From Rhizomicrobium palustre (lineage in GTDB: Bacteria > Pseudomonadota > Alphaproteobacteria > Micropepsales > Micropepsaceae): 64,000 bases of DNA. The DNA lies in NCBI RefSeq assembly GCF_011761565.1, contig NZ_JAASRM010000001.1, forward strand, positions 930,139-994,138, in the 5' to 3' direction. Every line of letters starts with the position of its first letter. Position 1 is the first letter of the stretch. This document shows positions 39,326-47,160 of this stretch, in pieces. The translations under genes were made by a program, and so were the position numbers. Under the pieces are notes generated by a model that saw only the letters and a list, made by a program, of their open reading frames with translations, did no database searches and had not been told where the DNA came from.

Positions 39326-40651
39326 ATGATGAGTAAGTCTGAAGGCGCTGTAGCACAAGCAGGGCCCACACCCGTGAAAGCCAGCGGTTGGTACCGCTGG
39401 GTGGTTTGCGGACTGATCTTTACCGCAACCAGCCTGCTCTATGTGGACCGGCTGACCATCGGGTATTTGCGGCCGTCGCTGACCGCCCAATACCACTGGA
39501 CTGAGAACGACTATGCCAGCGTAGTCCAGTTCTTCATGTTCGCTTACGCCATCGGCTTCCTGCTCTTCGGCCAGATCATCGACAAACTCGGCGCCAAGCG
39601 CGGCTACATGATCGCCGTCACCGTTTGGACCCTGGCCCATGTCGGCTGCGCCCTCATCGGCTTTTTGCCTGTTCAGTACGTGCTGGTCAGCTTCATGCTC
39701 AGCCAGGCTGTGCTTGGCCTCGGCCAGGGCGGTAACTTCCCGGCGGCGCTGAAGGTTGTCGCCGAATGGTTCCCGCAACGCGAACGTTCGCTCGCCATTG
39801 GTTGGTTCAATGCAGGCTCGAATCTGGGCGCTATCCTGACTCCGCTGATCGTGCCTTTCGTCCTGCTTGCCTTCGGTTGGCAGTGGGCCTTCGTCGCGAC
39901 GGGCTTGCTCTCGATCCTCTGGCTGCTGGTGTGGATTCCCTTTTATTCCAAGCCTGCCGAAAGCCGTTTCACGAGCAAGGAAGAACTTGCTTATATCGAA
40001 AGCGACCCCATCGTTCCGGTGAAGCAGCTGCCCTGGAGCCGCGTTCTCCTGAAGCGTGAGACCTGGGCCTATGGACTTGGCAAGCTTCTGACCGATCCGG
40101 TCTGGTTCTTCTATTCCTTCTGGCTGCCCTCTTATTTCACCAGTGCCTATCTCAAGGATTATGGGCTTTTCCTCGGCGTGCAGCTGCCCATTATCCTGAT
40201 CTTCCTGATTTCCGACTTTGGTTCGGTCCTCGGCGGCTGGATGAGCTCGGCGATGATCAAATCGGGGCTCTCCGTGAATAAGGCCCGCAAGTTCAGCCTG
40301 CTGATCTGCGCCGCCTGCGTCTTGCCGGTCGGCTTCATGACCATGCTGAGCACCAACCTTTGGTTTACGATCACTGTCATTGGTATCGCGGCGGCGGCAC
40401 ATCAGGCCTTCTCGGCGAACTTGATGACCCTGACCACGGACCTGATGCCGAAAGAAGCGGTTGGCCGTTGCTCAGGTATCGGCGGGACCTCCGGCGCGAT
40501 CGGCGGCATCATCATGGCCCATGGCGTGGCACGTGCCCTGTCGGGCCTCGGCGGCTACTCAGTGGTCTTCCTGGTTGCCGGCCTTATTTATGTCGTAGCG
40601 GTGCTGGTCATCCACACGCTTTCGCCGCGATTGAAACCCGCGCAATTCTAG
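39326..40651 (+). CDS. ExuT-like MFS hexuronate transporter 1
   Basis: 441 aa with 12 membrane helices, from the anion:cation symporter family. RWVVCGLIFTATSLLYVDRLTIGYL is the usual first helix of ExuT/GudP-type carriers, followed by FGQIIDKLGAKRGY (MFS loop 2-3 motif) and QGGNFPAALKVVAEWFPQRERS. Galacturonate or glucuronate import fits the neighbouring genes. ATG 39326 has AGGGAG upstream. A terminator follows at 40713. A second, related copy is at 44742. Confidence 0.85.
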   Translation: MMSKSEGAVAQAGPTPVKASGWYRWVVCGLIFTATSLLYVDRLTIGYLRPSLTAQYHWTENDYASVVQFFMFAYAIGFLLFGQIIDKLGAKRGYMIAVTVWTLAHVGCALIGFLPVQYVLVSFMLSQAVLGLGQGGNFPAALKVVAEWFPQRERSLAIGWFNAGSNLGAILTPLIVPFVLLAFGWQWAFVATGLLSILWLLVWIPFYSKPAESRFTSKEELAYIESDPIVPVKQLPWSRVLLKRETWAYGLGKLLTDPVWFFYSFWLPSYFTSAYLKDYGLFLGVQLPIILIFLISDFGSVLGGWMSSAMIKSGLSVNKARKFSLLICAACVLPVGFMTMLSTNLWFTITVIGIAAAAHQAFSANLMTLTTDLMPKEAVGRCSGIGGTSGAIGGIIMAHGVARALSGLGGYSVVFLVAGLIYVVAVLVIHTLSPRLKPAQF

Positions 40652-40712
40652 AGCGCATAAATATTTGGCCATTCCCTTAGGGGAATAGTTCAAGCTAGAT
40701 TGCCATTTGCCG

Positions 40713-40745
40713 CAGGCCGGGGAACACTCCCCGGCCTGTTTCTTT
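40713..40745 (+). terminator. Rho-independent terminator after the MFS gene
   Basis: An 11-bp perfect stem CAGGCCGGGGA / TCCCCGGCCTG with an ACAC loop, followed by TTTCTTT. It ends just before zwf. Confidence 0.88.
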
Positions 40746-40758
40746 AGTGGGATACGTA

Positions 40759-42198
40759 ATGGCCGACAAAAAAGTGATGGTTATCTTCGGTGCGACCGGT
40801 GATCTGGCGCTGAAGATGATTTTTCCCTCGCTGTTCTTTTTGGACAAAGAAGGACATTTAGAGCCAGAATTGATGATCCTCGGCGTTGCACGCGCGCGCC
40901 ATGACGATGCCAGCTTCGCTGACGAAGTTCAGAAAATGATGCGCGAGAAGGCTGGCGCTGATTACGACGAGGCGACCTGGGCCCGTTTTGTGCAGCGGCT
41001 TTGCTATGTTGATGGGGATGCAACGCAAACCTCCACTTACGGAAAGATTTCGGAACGACTGAAAGGCTTCTCGATCGAGCTCTTTTATCTTTCCACTTCG
41101 CCGGACTTCTTTGGCGTGATCGCGCGAAACTTGCGCGACGCAGGCCTGGTGCAATCACAAACCCGCATCGCTATCGAAAAGCCCATTGGGCACGATCTTG
41201 CGAGCTCACAAGATATCGAAGCGGCCCTCGCCCAAGCCTTCCCCGAAGAGCGCATCCATCGCCTTGACCATTATCTTGGTAAAGACACGGTGCAGAATCT
41301 GATCTCGCTGCGCTTTGCCAACACGCTATTCGAGCCCGTCTGGAACAAAGACAATATCGAGCATGTGCAGATTACGGTCGCCGAAACGGTGGGCGTGGAA
41401 CGGCGCTGGTCCTATTACGATTCCTATGGCGCCATGCGCGATGTCGTTCAGAACCATATGCTGCAGCTCCTTTGCCTGATCGCGATGGAGCCGCCCGCCG
41501 CGCTCGATGCGGATTCGGTGCGCACCGAGAAGGTGAAGGTGCTGCATTCGCTCCGCCCCATCGGCGCACGCGAAGTGGAACGCGAGACGGTCCGCGGTCA
41601 GTACCGCAAGGGCTATACCGAGCAAGGCGCGGTGCCCGGCTATAGCGAAGAAGCTGGTGGCGGTAATTCCGACACCGAGACCTTCGTTGCCATTGCCGCG
41701 CATATCGACAATTGGCGTTGGGCGGGCGTGCCCTTCTTCCTGCGCACCGGCAAACGCATGCCGGCGCGCACGACGCAAATCGTGGTGCAGTTCCGCCCCG
41801 TGCCGCATTCGATCTTCCACCGCACGGAAAACCTGCCCAACCGCCTGATCATTCGCCTGCAGCCTCAGGAAGAGATCGCGCTGCAGATCATGAACAAAAC
41901 GCCCGAGCTGGAAGCGGTACGTTTGAAGCCGGTCACGCTCGACCTCAACCTCATCGAAGCTTTCCGCACCAAGCGGCGGCGTATCGCGTATGAACGCTTG
42001 ATCTTTGATGCCTTAAAAGGCTCAACCTTCCTGTTCGTGCGCCGCGATGAGGTGGAAGCCGCATGGCGCTGGATCGACAGGATCGCCGCTGGCTGGAAAG
42101 AACGTGATATGAAGTGCCTGCCCTACTCGGCGGGCACCTGGGGCCCGTCCAGCGCTTTCGCGCTGACCGAGCGCCATGGCTTTTCCTGGGCCGAATAA
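40759..42198 (+). CDS. zwf: Glucose-6-phosphate 1-dehydrogenase
   Basis: Oxidises glucose 6-phosphate to 6-phosphogluconolactone with NAD(P), feeding the Entner-Doudoroff and pentose phosphate routes. The N-terminal VIFGATGDLALKMIFPSL is the cofactor site; IEKPIGHDL and RLDHYLGKDTVQNL (substrate signature) are conserved. I start at MADKKVMV, 479 aa; a GTG four codons earlier is possible. It enters the same central pathway as ketodeoxygluconate, the product of the kdu genes, but carries no operator copy. Confidence 0.95.
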   Translation: MADKKVMVIFGATGDLALKMIFPSLFFLDKEGHLEPELMILGVARARHDDASFADEVQKMMREKAGADYDEATWARFVQRLCYVDGDATQTSTYGKISERLKGFSIELFYLSTSPDFFGVIARNLRDAGLVQSQTRIAIEKPIGHDLASSQDIEAALAQAFPEERIHRLDHYLGKDTVQNLISLRFANTLFEPVWNKDNIEHVQITVAETVGVERRWSYYDSYGAMRDVVQNHMLQLLCLIAMEPPAALDADSVRTEKVKVLHSLRPIGAREVERETVRGQYRKGYTEQGAVPGYSEEAGGGNSDTETFVAIAAHIDNWRWAGVPFFLRTGKRMPARTTQIVVQFRPVPHSIFHRTENLPNRLIIRLQPQEEIALQIMNKTPELEAVRLKPVTLDLNLIEAFRTKRRRIAYERLIFDALKGSTFLFVRRDEVEAAWRWIDRIAAGWKERDMKCLPYSAGTWGPSSAFALTERHGFSWAE

Positions 42199-42202
42199 CA
42201 CT

Positions 42203-42868
42203 TTAGCGCCGGAGCGCCACGGTGACGGGGCGCTCCTCATATAAATCTGGATAGAACCGCTGCAGCGCCGAGATTTTCGGCAGATCATTGATCACGATAT
42301 AGCGGTCATTCGGATGCTTGATCAGATAATCCTGATGATAGGGCTCCGCAGGGTAAAAGCCGCGGAGCGCAGATACTTCCGTCACAATGGGGCGTGAGAA
42401 GGCGCGCGCCTGACTGAGCTGAGCGATGTAAGCTTCGGCAACGCGGCGCTGATTGTCATCGGCTGCAAATACCGCTGAGCGATACTGGCTTCCCTCGTCC
42501 GGGCCCTGATAATTGCGGGTGGTCGGGTCCATCACCGAAAAGAACACCTGCAACAACCGTCCAAACGAAACAACTTGGGGGTCGTAGAGAATGCGCACGG
42601 CTTCGGCGTGGCCGGTATTGCCCCAGCTTACCGCCTCATAACGCGCCGAATTTCCCGAGCCGCCGGAATAGCCCGCCAGCACTTCCTTGACACCTTTGAC
42701 GTGCTGGAAAACGGCTTGCATGCCCCAAAAGCAGCCGCCCGCAAACACCGCCTGCTGTGGCGGGATAGGAGGAAGATCAAGCGCCGGGCGCGGTAAGGGG
42801 CGGCTGGTTTCTTCGGCCGAAACAGCGGAGAAAGCGGCGAGAAAGGCGAGAGCCAGATATTTTAACAT
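42203..42868 (-). CDS. msrA: Peptide-methionine (S)-S-oxide reductase MsrA, exported
   Basis: Repairs S-oxidised methionine. MLKYLALAFLAAFSAVSA is a signal peptide, so the enzyme is likely periplasmic. GGCFWGMQ holds the catalytic Cys (about 46), and the family regions TGHAEAVRILYDP, QYRSAVF and EPYHQDYL follow. 221 aa. The start was moved to ATG 42868 because the 19 upstream codons overlap the intergenic region. It lies 14 nt after msrB and shares its transcript. Confidence 0.93.
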   Translation of the reverse strand: MLKYLALAFLAAFSAVSAEETSRPLPRPALDLPPIPPQQAVFAGGCFWGMQAVFQHVKGVKEVLAGYSGGSGNSARYEAVSWGNTGHAEAVRILYDPQVVSFGRLLQVFFSVMDPTTRNYQGPDEGSQYRSAVFAADDNQRRVAEAYIAQLSQARAFSRPIVTEVSALRGFYPAEPYHQDYLIKHPNDRYIVINDLPKISALQRFYPDLYEERPVTVALRR

Positions 42869-42882
42869 GGTTCTTCTTCCTT

Positions 42883-43410
42883 TCAGGCGCGCGGTACGAA
42901 ATGGAGCGCCACCGCATTCATGCAATAACGCAGGCCCGTGGGCCTTGGACCATCACCGAAAACATGGCCGAGATGAGCATCACAGCGCGCACAGGACACC
43001 GCCGTGCGAACCTCAAACAACGACGTATCGCGGGTTTCGCGCACATTCAGGCGGGAAATGGGGCGGTAGAAGCTCGGCCAGCCGGTGCCGGATTCGAACT
43101 TCGTGCGCGCGTCGAACAGAGCGGTTTCACAGCAAACGCAACGGTATAGGCCGTCGGAATGGTTGTTCCATCCCGGCCCGGTGAAGGCACGTTCGGTACC
43201 TTCATGTCGAGTCACATCGAAAGCCAGCGGAGAAAGCGCGGCGCGCCACTCCGCATCGGATTTGCGGATTTTGCCCAGGCCTCGGTGGCCGAGTGAGGCG
43301 CCGGACGCGGAAAACTCCTCGATTTCCACGAGGTCATCGGCGGAGACCGGATATATCCATCCGGTGAGTGCGGTTACTCCCGCTGTCGCAAAAAGGGCGC
43401 GTCGGTTCAC
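42883..43410 (-). CDS. msrB: Peptide-methionine (R)-S-oxide reductase MsrB, exported
   Basis: Acts on the R epimer. MNRRALFATAGVTALTGW is a twin-arginine-like or Sec signal. Two CxxC zinc pairs are present (RCVCCE and SCARCD), the WPSF motif follows the first, and the catalytic Cys is in GLRYCMNAVAL. 175 aa. It forms an operon with msrA, giving both stereospecific repair activities in the envelope. Confidence 0.93.
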   Translation of the reverse strand: MNRRALFATAGVTALTGWIYPVSADDLVEIEEFSASGASLGHRGLGKIRKSDAEWRAALSPLAFDVTRHEGTERAFTGPGWNNHSDGLYRCVCCETALFDARTKFESGTGWPSFYRPISRLNVRETRDTSLFEVRTAVSCARCDAHLGHVFGDGPRPTGLRYCMNAVALHFVPRA

Positions 43411-43481
43411 GGCTCACCTTTCGTATGTGCATCAAACAGCAATACGAAGGCCGAGGCAAACCGGTTACAGAACAGCCCCGC

Positions 43482-44642
43482 TTAAAGGGTTACGTTTTTG
43501 AGAGCTTGCGGAGGGGAGCCGCTTTCTACCGTAAAGCCAACCCTGCCAATGAGGCGACCATCCACCGTGACGAAATCCACGCGCCAGCGGCCAGGCTCCG
43601 GCGCGGATTTGAAGGTGTAGCCGCGATACCCCTTGTCTCGTCCACCACGAAGCCCAAGTTCGAGCTTCTGCACCGTTTTCCACTCCTTTGCGGCCTCATC
43701 ATAATGCTGCCAGAGATATTGCGCGGACGTGTTGAGATTGACCGGGGCGAAGATTGCACCGAAGACCACTACGGGCTTGCCCTCTTCGATGTGCACCGTG
43801 CGTGGAAAGCCAAGCCAGGTCATCCAGGACTGCGGCTCTTCCAGCGCGGCATAATAAACTTTGCCGACCCGCGGGGTCTCGGAAGCAGCGATCTCCCCAA
43901 TGCAATGCGGCGCACCTTTGCGAGCGGGCACCTTGCAAATCGCCTGATAGACGCCGGATGTCTGCATCGCGAGCGGTAGCGGCGGCAGCACATTAAGGAA
44001 GTAAAGCCCGTTCAGCGCGAGATAGACGCAGAGCGCCGCCCCTGCGATTTTCCATTTCACCTCACCAAAACGCGCCTGGCTGAGTTTGCCCAACACCCAG
44101 AGAAAGCCCGCGAACAGAAGTGTGGCGGCGGCGCCCGACAGCATGAAGGTGATTTTGCCGATGGTATGAGTGAATACCGGCACCATGAAAACGGCATAGG
44201 AGATCAGGGCGAAATAGAGCAGCGTGGTCGTGAAGATCAACCGCGCGTAATATTTCGAGAACACCTCGTTGCCGATGAAGATGGCCGCAAGAACGATGAG
44301 AAATGGCCAGGACGCCGCGACGGTGCCGCTGCGGGCGTAAAAGACGAGGAAGGCGCTCCATAAGCTGCCAAGCACAAATTGGGTCAGCGCCGGCAAATAG
44401 GCGCGCAGATTGCGCACGACGAAGTGATCCCACTCATCATGCGCTTCAAGCCAATGCAGCAGACCGGTGGAGAGCGCAGCAACACCGAGATAGACAATCA
44501 GCAGGGTCTGGGTGACGGCGTGATCCACGCGGCCATAGGCGAAGCTATCGAAGGCAAAGCCGCCCAGCATCGCCGCGGCAGAGATGTGCCGCTCATAGGT
44601 CTTGAGCTTGCCCTTCCAGCGATCGATCGATTTCTTCAGCAT
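43482..44642 (-). CDS. DUF2914 membrane protein
   Basis: 386 aa: an N-terminal part with about seven membrane helices (GVAALSTGLLHWLE, FLIVLAAIFIGNEVF and others), then a soluble C-terminal domain from about 255 with RTVHIEEGKPV, FGAIFAP and GYRGYTFKSAPEPGRWRVDFVT, the DUF2914 signature. The function is not known; the C-terminal domain probably lies in the periplasm. The 99-nt gap to the next gene contains nothing obvious. Confidence 0.85.
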   Translation of the reverse strand: MLKKSIDRWKGKLKTYERHISAAAMLGGFAFDSFAYGRVDHAVTQTLLIVYLGVAALSTGLLHWLEAHDEWDHFVVRNLRAYLPALTQFVLGSLWSAFLVFYARSGTVAASWPFLIVLAAIFIGNEVFSKYYARLIFTTTLLYFALISYAVFMVPVFTHTIGKITFMLSGAAATLLFAGFLWVLGKLSQARFGEVKWKIAGAALCVYLALNGLYFLNVLPPLPLAMQTSGVYQAICKVPARKGAPHCIGEIAASETPRVGKVYYAALEEPQSWMTWLGFPRTVHIEEGKPVVVFGAIFAPVNLNTSAQYLWQHYDEAAKEWKTVQKLELGLRGGRDKGYRGYTFKSAPEPGRWRVDFVTVDGRLIGRVGFTVESGSPPQALKNVTL

Positions 44643-44741
44643 GGCTCACATCCGCGACTGGGCGCTTTTAGCCCCGCCGCCCCCTCGCATAGGCGCTCTA
44701 ATGGGTCCGCTTTACATTGCGATTCGCGCAAAAATGCGAAA

Positions 44742-46052
44742 TTACGCCAATTTCACCATTTTCAGCCGCGGCGTCAGCCAGTGGATTGCCATCGCGGCAA
44801 AGAAATAGATGAAGCCAGCCACAATGAAAACAGGGGTGTAGTTGTGGGTGAGGCGCAAAGCCTCACGCACGCCGATGGTCATCAGAATGCCGCCGATGGC
44901 CCCCGCCGTGCCGCCAATACCGGCCACGGTGCCGACCGCTTCGGGCGGGAACGTATCGGAGGGGATGGTATAGAGATTGGCCGAAAACGCCTGATGCGCC
45001 GCGGTGGCGATTCCGATGATAATGGTGGTCGCCCAGAGATCGTGGATATAGAGCGTCGCGAAGGCCACGGGCAGCACGCAGCAGGCACAAATCAGCATAG
45101 TGAATTTGCGCGCCACATTCACGCTCGCCCCGCGCGCAATCATGCGCGAGGACACCCATCCCCCGGCGATCGAGCCGAGATCGGAGATCAAATAGATCAC
45201 CACCATCGGCGCAGCGATGAACTGCACCTTGAGATGGTAGGTGTTCACAAAATAGGTGGGCAGCCAGAAGAGGTAGAACATCCAAACCGGGTCAGTGAGG
45301 AATTTTCCCGTCGCGAAGGCCCAGGTCTCCTTATATCCAAGCAAGGTCAGCCAGGATGCGGACTTCTGCGGCGCGCGAATACCACTCTCGATATAGGCGA
45401 GCTCGTCCTTGCTGACATATTTACTGCGCCGAGGATTGCGAAAGAAAACGATCCACACGGCGAGCCATACGACGCTGAGCGAAGCCGTCATCAGAAATGC
45501 CGCGCGCCAGCCGAAGCTCAACATGATCACGGGTACAAGAACTGGGGTGATGACAGCACCGATATTGGTGCCCGCGTTGAATACGCCATTCGCCAGCGCC
45601 CGCTCGCGTTGCGGGAACCACTCCGCCACGGCCTTCAGGGCGGCGGGAAAATTCCCCGATTGCCCGAAACCCAGCGCGGCTTGGGCACATTTGAACGCCC
45701 CAAGAGAGCCCACAAAGGCGCAGCTCAGCTGGGCACAGGTCCAAAGCCCGACGACCGCGGCATAGCCTAGCCTGGCGCCGACACGATCAATGATGCGCCC
45801 GAAAATGAAGTAGCCGACCGCATAGGCGATCATGAACCACATCACGGTGTCGGCATATTCCTCGGGCCGCCAGCCATATTGGGCGGCCATAACCGGCTGG
45901 AGAAACCCGATCGTCTGCCGGTCGATATAGTTGAGCACTGTAGCTGCGAATAGCAGGCCGCAGACGATCCAGCGGCACCATCCGGCCGGTTTGAGACCGG
46001 CCGGAGGCGTTGATATGTCTAATCCTGCGGGTTGGCGCTCCGCATTCGCCAT
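44742..46052 (-). CDS. ExuT-like MFS hexuronate transporter 2
   Basis: 436 aa, 12 helices. It opens PAGWCRWIVCGLLFAATVLNYIDRQTIGFL and shares with the carrier at 39326 the segments GQSGNFPAALKAVAEWFPQRER and AAHQAFSANL, so the two are paralogs. It lies 42 nt after the FAH-family gene on the same strand and presumably imports its substrate or a related uronate. The operon is fronted by operator copy 2. Confidence 0.85.
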   Translation of the reverse strand: MANAERQPAGLDISTPPAGLKPAGWCRWIVCGLLFAATVLNYIDRQTIGFLQPVMAAQYGWRPEEYADTVMWFMIAYAVGYFIFGRIIDRVGARLGYAAVVGLWTCAQLSCAFVGSLGAFKCAQAALGFGQSGNFPAALKAVAEWFPQRERALANGVFNAGTNIGAVITPVLVPVIMLSFGWRAAFLMTASLSVVWLAVWIVFFRNPRRSKYVSKDELAYIESGIRAPQKSASWLTLLGYKETWAFATGKFLTDPVWMFYLFWLPTYFVNTYHLKVQFIAAPMVVIYLISDLGSIAGGWVSSRMIARGASVNVARKFTMLICACCVLPVAFATLYIHDLWATTIIIGIATAAHQAFSANLYTIPSDTFPPEAVGTVAGIGGTAGAIGGILMTIGVREALRLTHNYTPVFIVAGFIYFFAAMAIHWLTPRLKMVKLA

Positions 46053-46094
46053 TCGTCTCTACTCCCCGTCACAGCAGGGTCTCGAGGCCCTGCC

Positions 46095-46907
46095 TTATGA
46101 GCGAGCTTTCAGCGACGTGGCCACACACTGCACGGCGCCCAGCCCCTTGAATTCGACGCGCGCCAGCTCGCCGGGAACAACGTCATGAATGCCCGTGATC
46201 GCACCGGTGGTAATGATCATGCCCGCCTTCAGGGGGCGGCCCCGCTTGGCGCAGAGTTCAGCAATAAAGCGCAAAGGTTCGATCGGTCCGCCAGCGATAT
46301 TGGCAGCCGCGCCCGTGCCCACGGATTTACCGTTGATGAAAGTCTCGCAGGTCAATTCCGACAACACTCGGTCGCGCCAATTAGGAACTTCAGGCCCAAT
46401 GATAACGCCGTTGTTGTTACCAAAATCGGAAACAACCGCGAGCGGGCCGACGACATTGATGGTGGCAAGCGGGCTGCCGGCCGTTTCGATGCCGCAAATC
46501 ATGCGCTTCACTAGCGCCATCGCATCCGCGGTCGTATAGCTCGTCTTGCCGACCGGCGCGTCTTCGGCAATTTCGAACATGTATTCGGCTTCAACGGCGG
46601 CAAAACCGCCGGAATACATGCCATACTCCACCGTTCCGCCGGGCGCCGCGTAGCGTACATCCTTGCGAAAAACTGGACCGCCTAACGTTTTTGCACCCAG
46701 AGCCTCACGCAACGACGGATGAATGCCGCCAATCTTCCAGCCCGCAATCTCGTCGGGGAAAATATCGATCGCGGCATCCTGAATGAGGTAAGCCGCATCG
46801 AGATCCTGCGGCAGCGTGCCGGGGAACTCCGGAAGAGCGGCCGCTTTCAATCGCGCCGAAACGAATTGCTCTGCGACGGCTGTATCCGCCTTCCGAATGG
46901 CCTCCAT
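46095..46907 (-). CDS. FAH-family hydratase/hydrolase (2-keto-4-pentenoate hydratase type)
   Basis: 270 aa. Metal-binding Glu residues are in AAVEAEYMFEI and the fold segments GWKIGG, PVFRKDVR, MICGIETAGSP and GAAANIAGGPIEPLRFI match the hydratase branch (MhpD/HpcG-like) of the fumarylacetoacetate hydrolase superfamily. Members act on 2-keto-3-deoxy acids or ring-cleavage products. Its pairing with a hexuronate-type carrier suggests a 2-keto-3-deoxy sugar acid. Good GGAGC start site. Confidence 0.8.
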   Translation of the reverse strand: MEAIRKADTAVAEQFVSARLKAAALPEFPGTLPQDLDAAYLIQDAAIDIFPDEIAGWKIGGIHPSLREALGAKTLGGPVFRKDVRYAAPGGTVEYGMYSGGFAAVEAEYMFEIAEDAPVGKTSYTTADAMALVKRMICGIETAGSPLATINVVGPLAVVSDFGNNNGVIIGPEVPNWRDRVLSELTCETFINGKSVGTGAAANIAGGPIEPLRFIAELCAKRGRPLKAGMIITTGAITGIHDVVPGELARVEFKGLGAVQCVATSLKARS

Positions 46908-46988
46908 GACATGCTCCGCTTACCGAAACTTTGTTCGTGTGTTTGTTGTTTCTGCTCCGCCCCAATTAAGGGCCGAAGCAGGTTTAGA

Positions 46989-47002
46989 GGAAACCGGTGT
47001 CA
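46989..47002. promoter_or_regulatory. LacI-type operator copy 2 (FAH-MFS operon)
   Basis: GGAAACCGGTGTCA, matching the right half of the palindrome fully. It lies 82 nt upstream of the FAH-family start. Confidence 0.6.
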
Positions 47003-47103
47003 TATTCAACAAAACACCGCCGGACTGCGACCGTAAGAGCGGGCTAAAAGTCCTTTAGATGCTCCGTTAACCACTGCGCCGAGCCTCCCAGCAGGCCCCC
47101 CGC

Positions 47104-47139
47104 TAAAGAAAAAGCGCCGGGGGGATTCCCCCCGGCGCT
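47104..47139 (-). terminator. Rho-independent terminator of the TonB receptor gene
   Basis: A 12-bp perfect stem AGCGCCGGGGGG / CCCCCCGGCGCT with a 3-nt loop; on the minus strand it is followed by TTTTCTTT. It starts about 20 nt after the receptor stop codon. Confidence 0.92.
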
Positions 47140-47160
47140 GCTGTAGGAAGAGGACTGAGT

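Noticed and set aside
38831..40402. 523-codon open frame on the minus strand opposite the exuT-like gene
   Set aside because: Its translation is Gln/Asp/Arg-rich with no domain, it is the antisense of a clear transporter, and it runs through the operator region. Long antisense frames are common at this GC content.
43442..43455. AAACCGGTTACA upstream of msrB as an operator copy
   Set aside because: It lacks the GTGTCA half-site that all accepted copies share at least once.
44379..45770. 463-codon open frame on the plus strand opposite the second MFS gene
   Set aside because: Same composition as the frame above and antisense to a convincing transporter.
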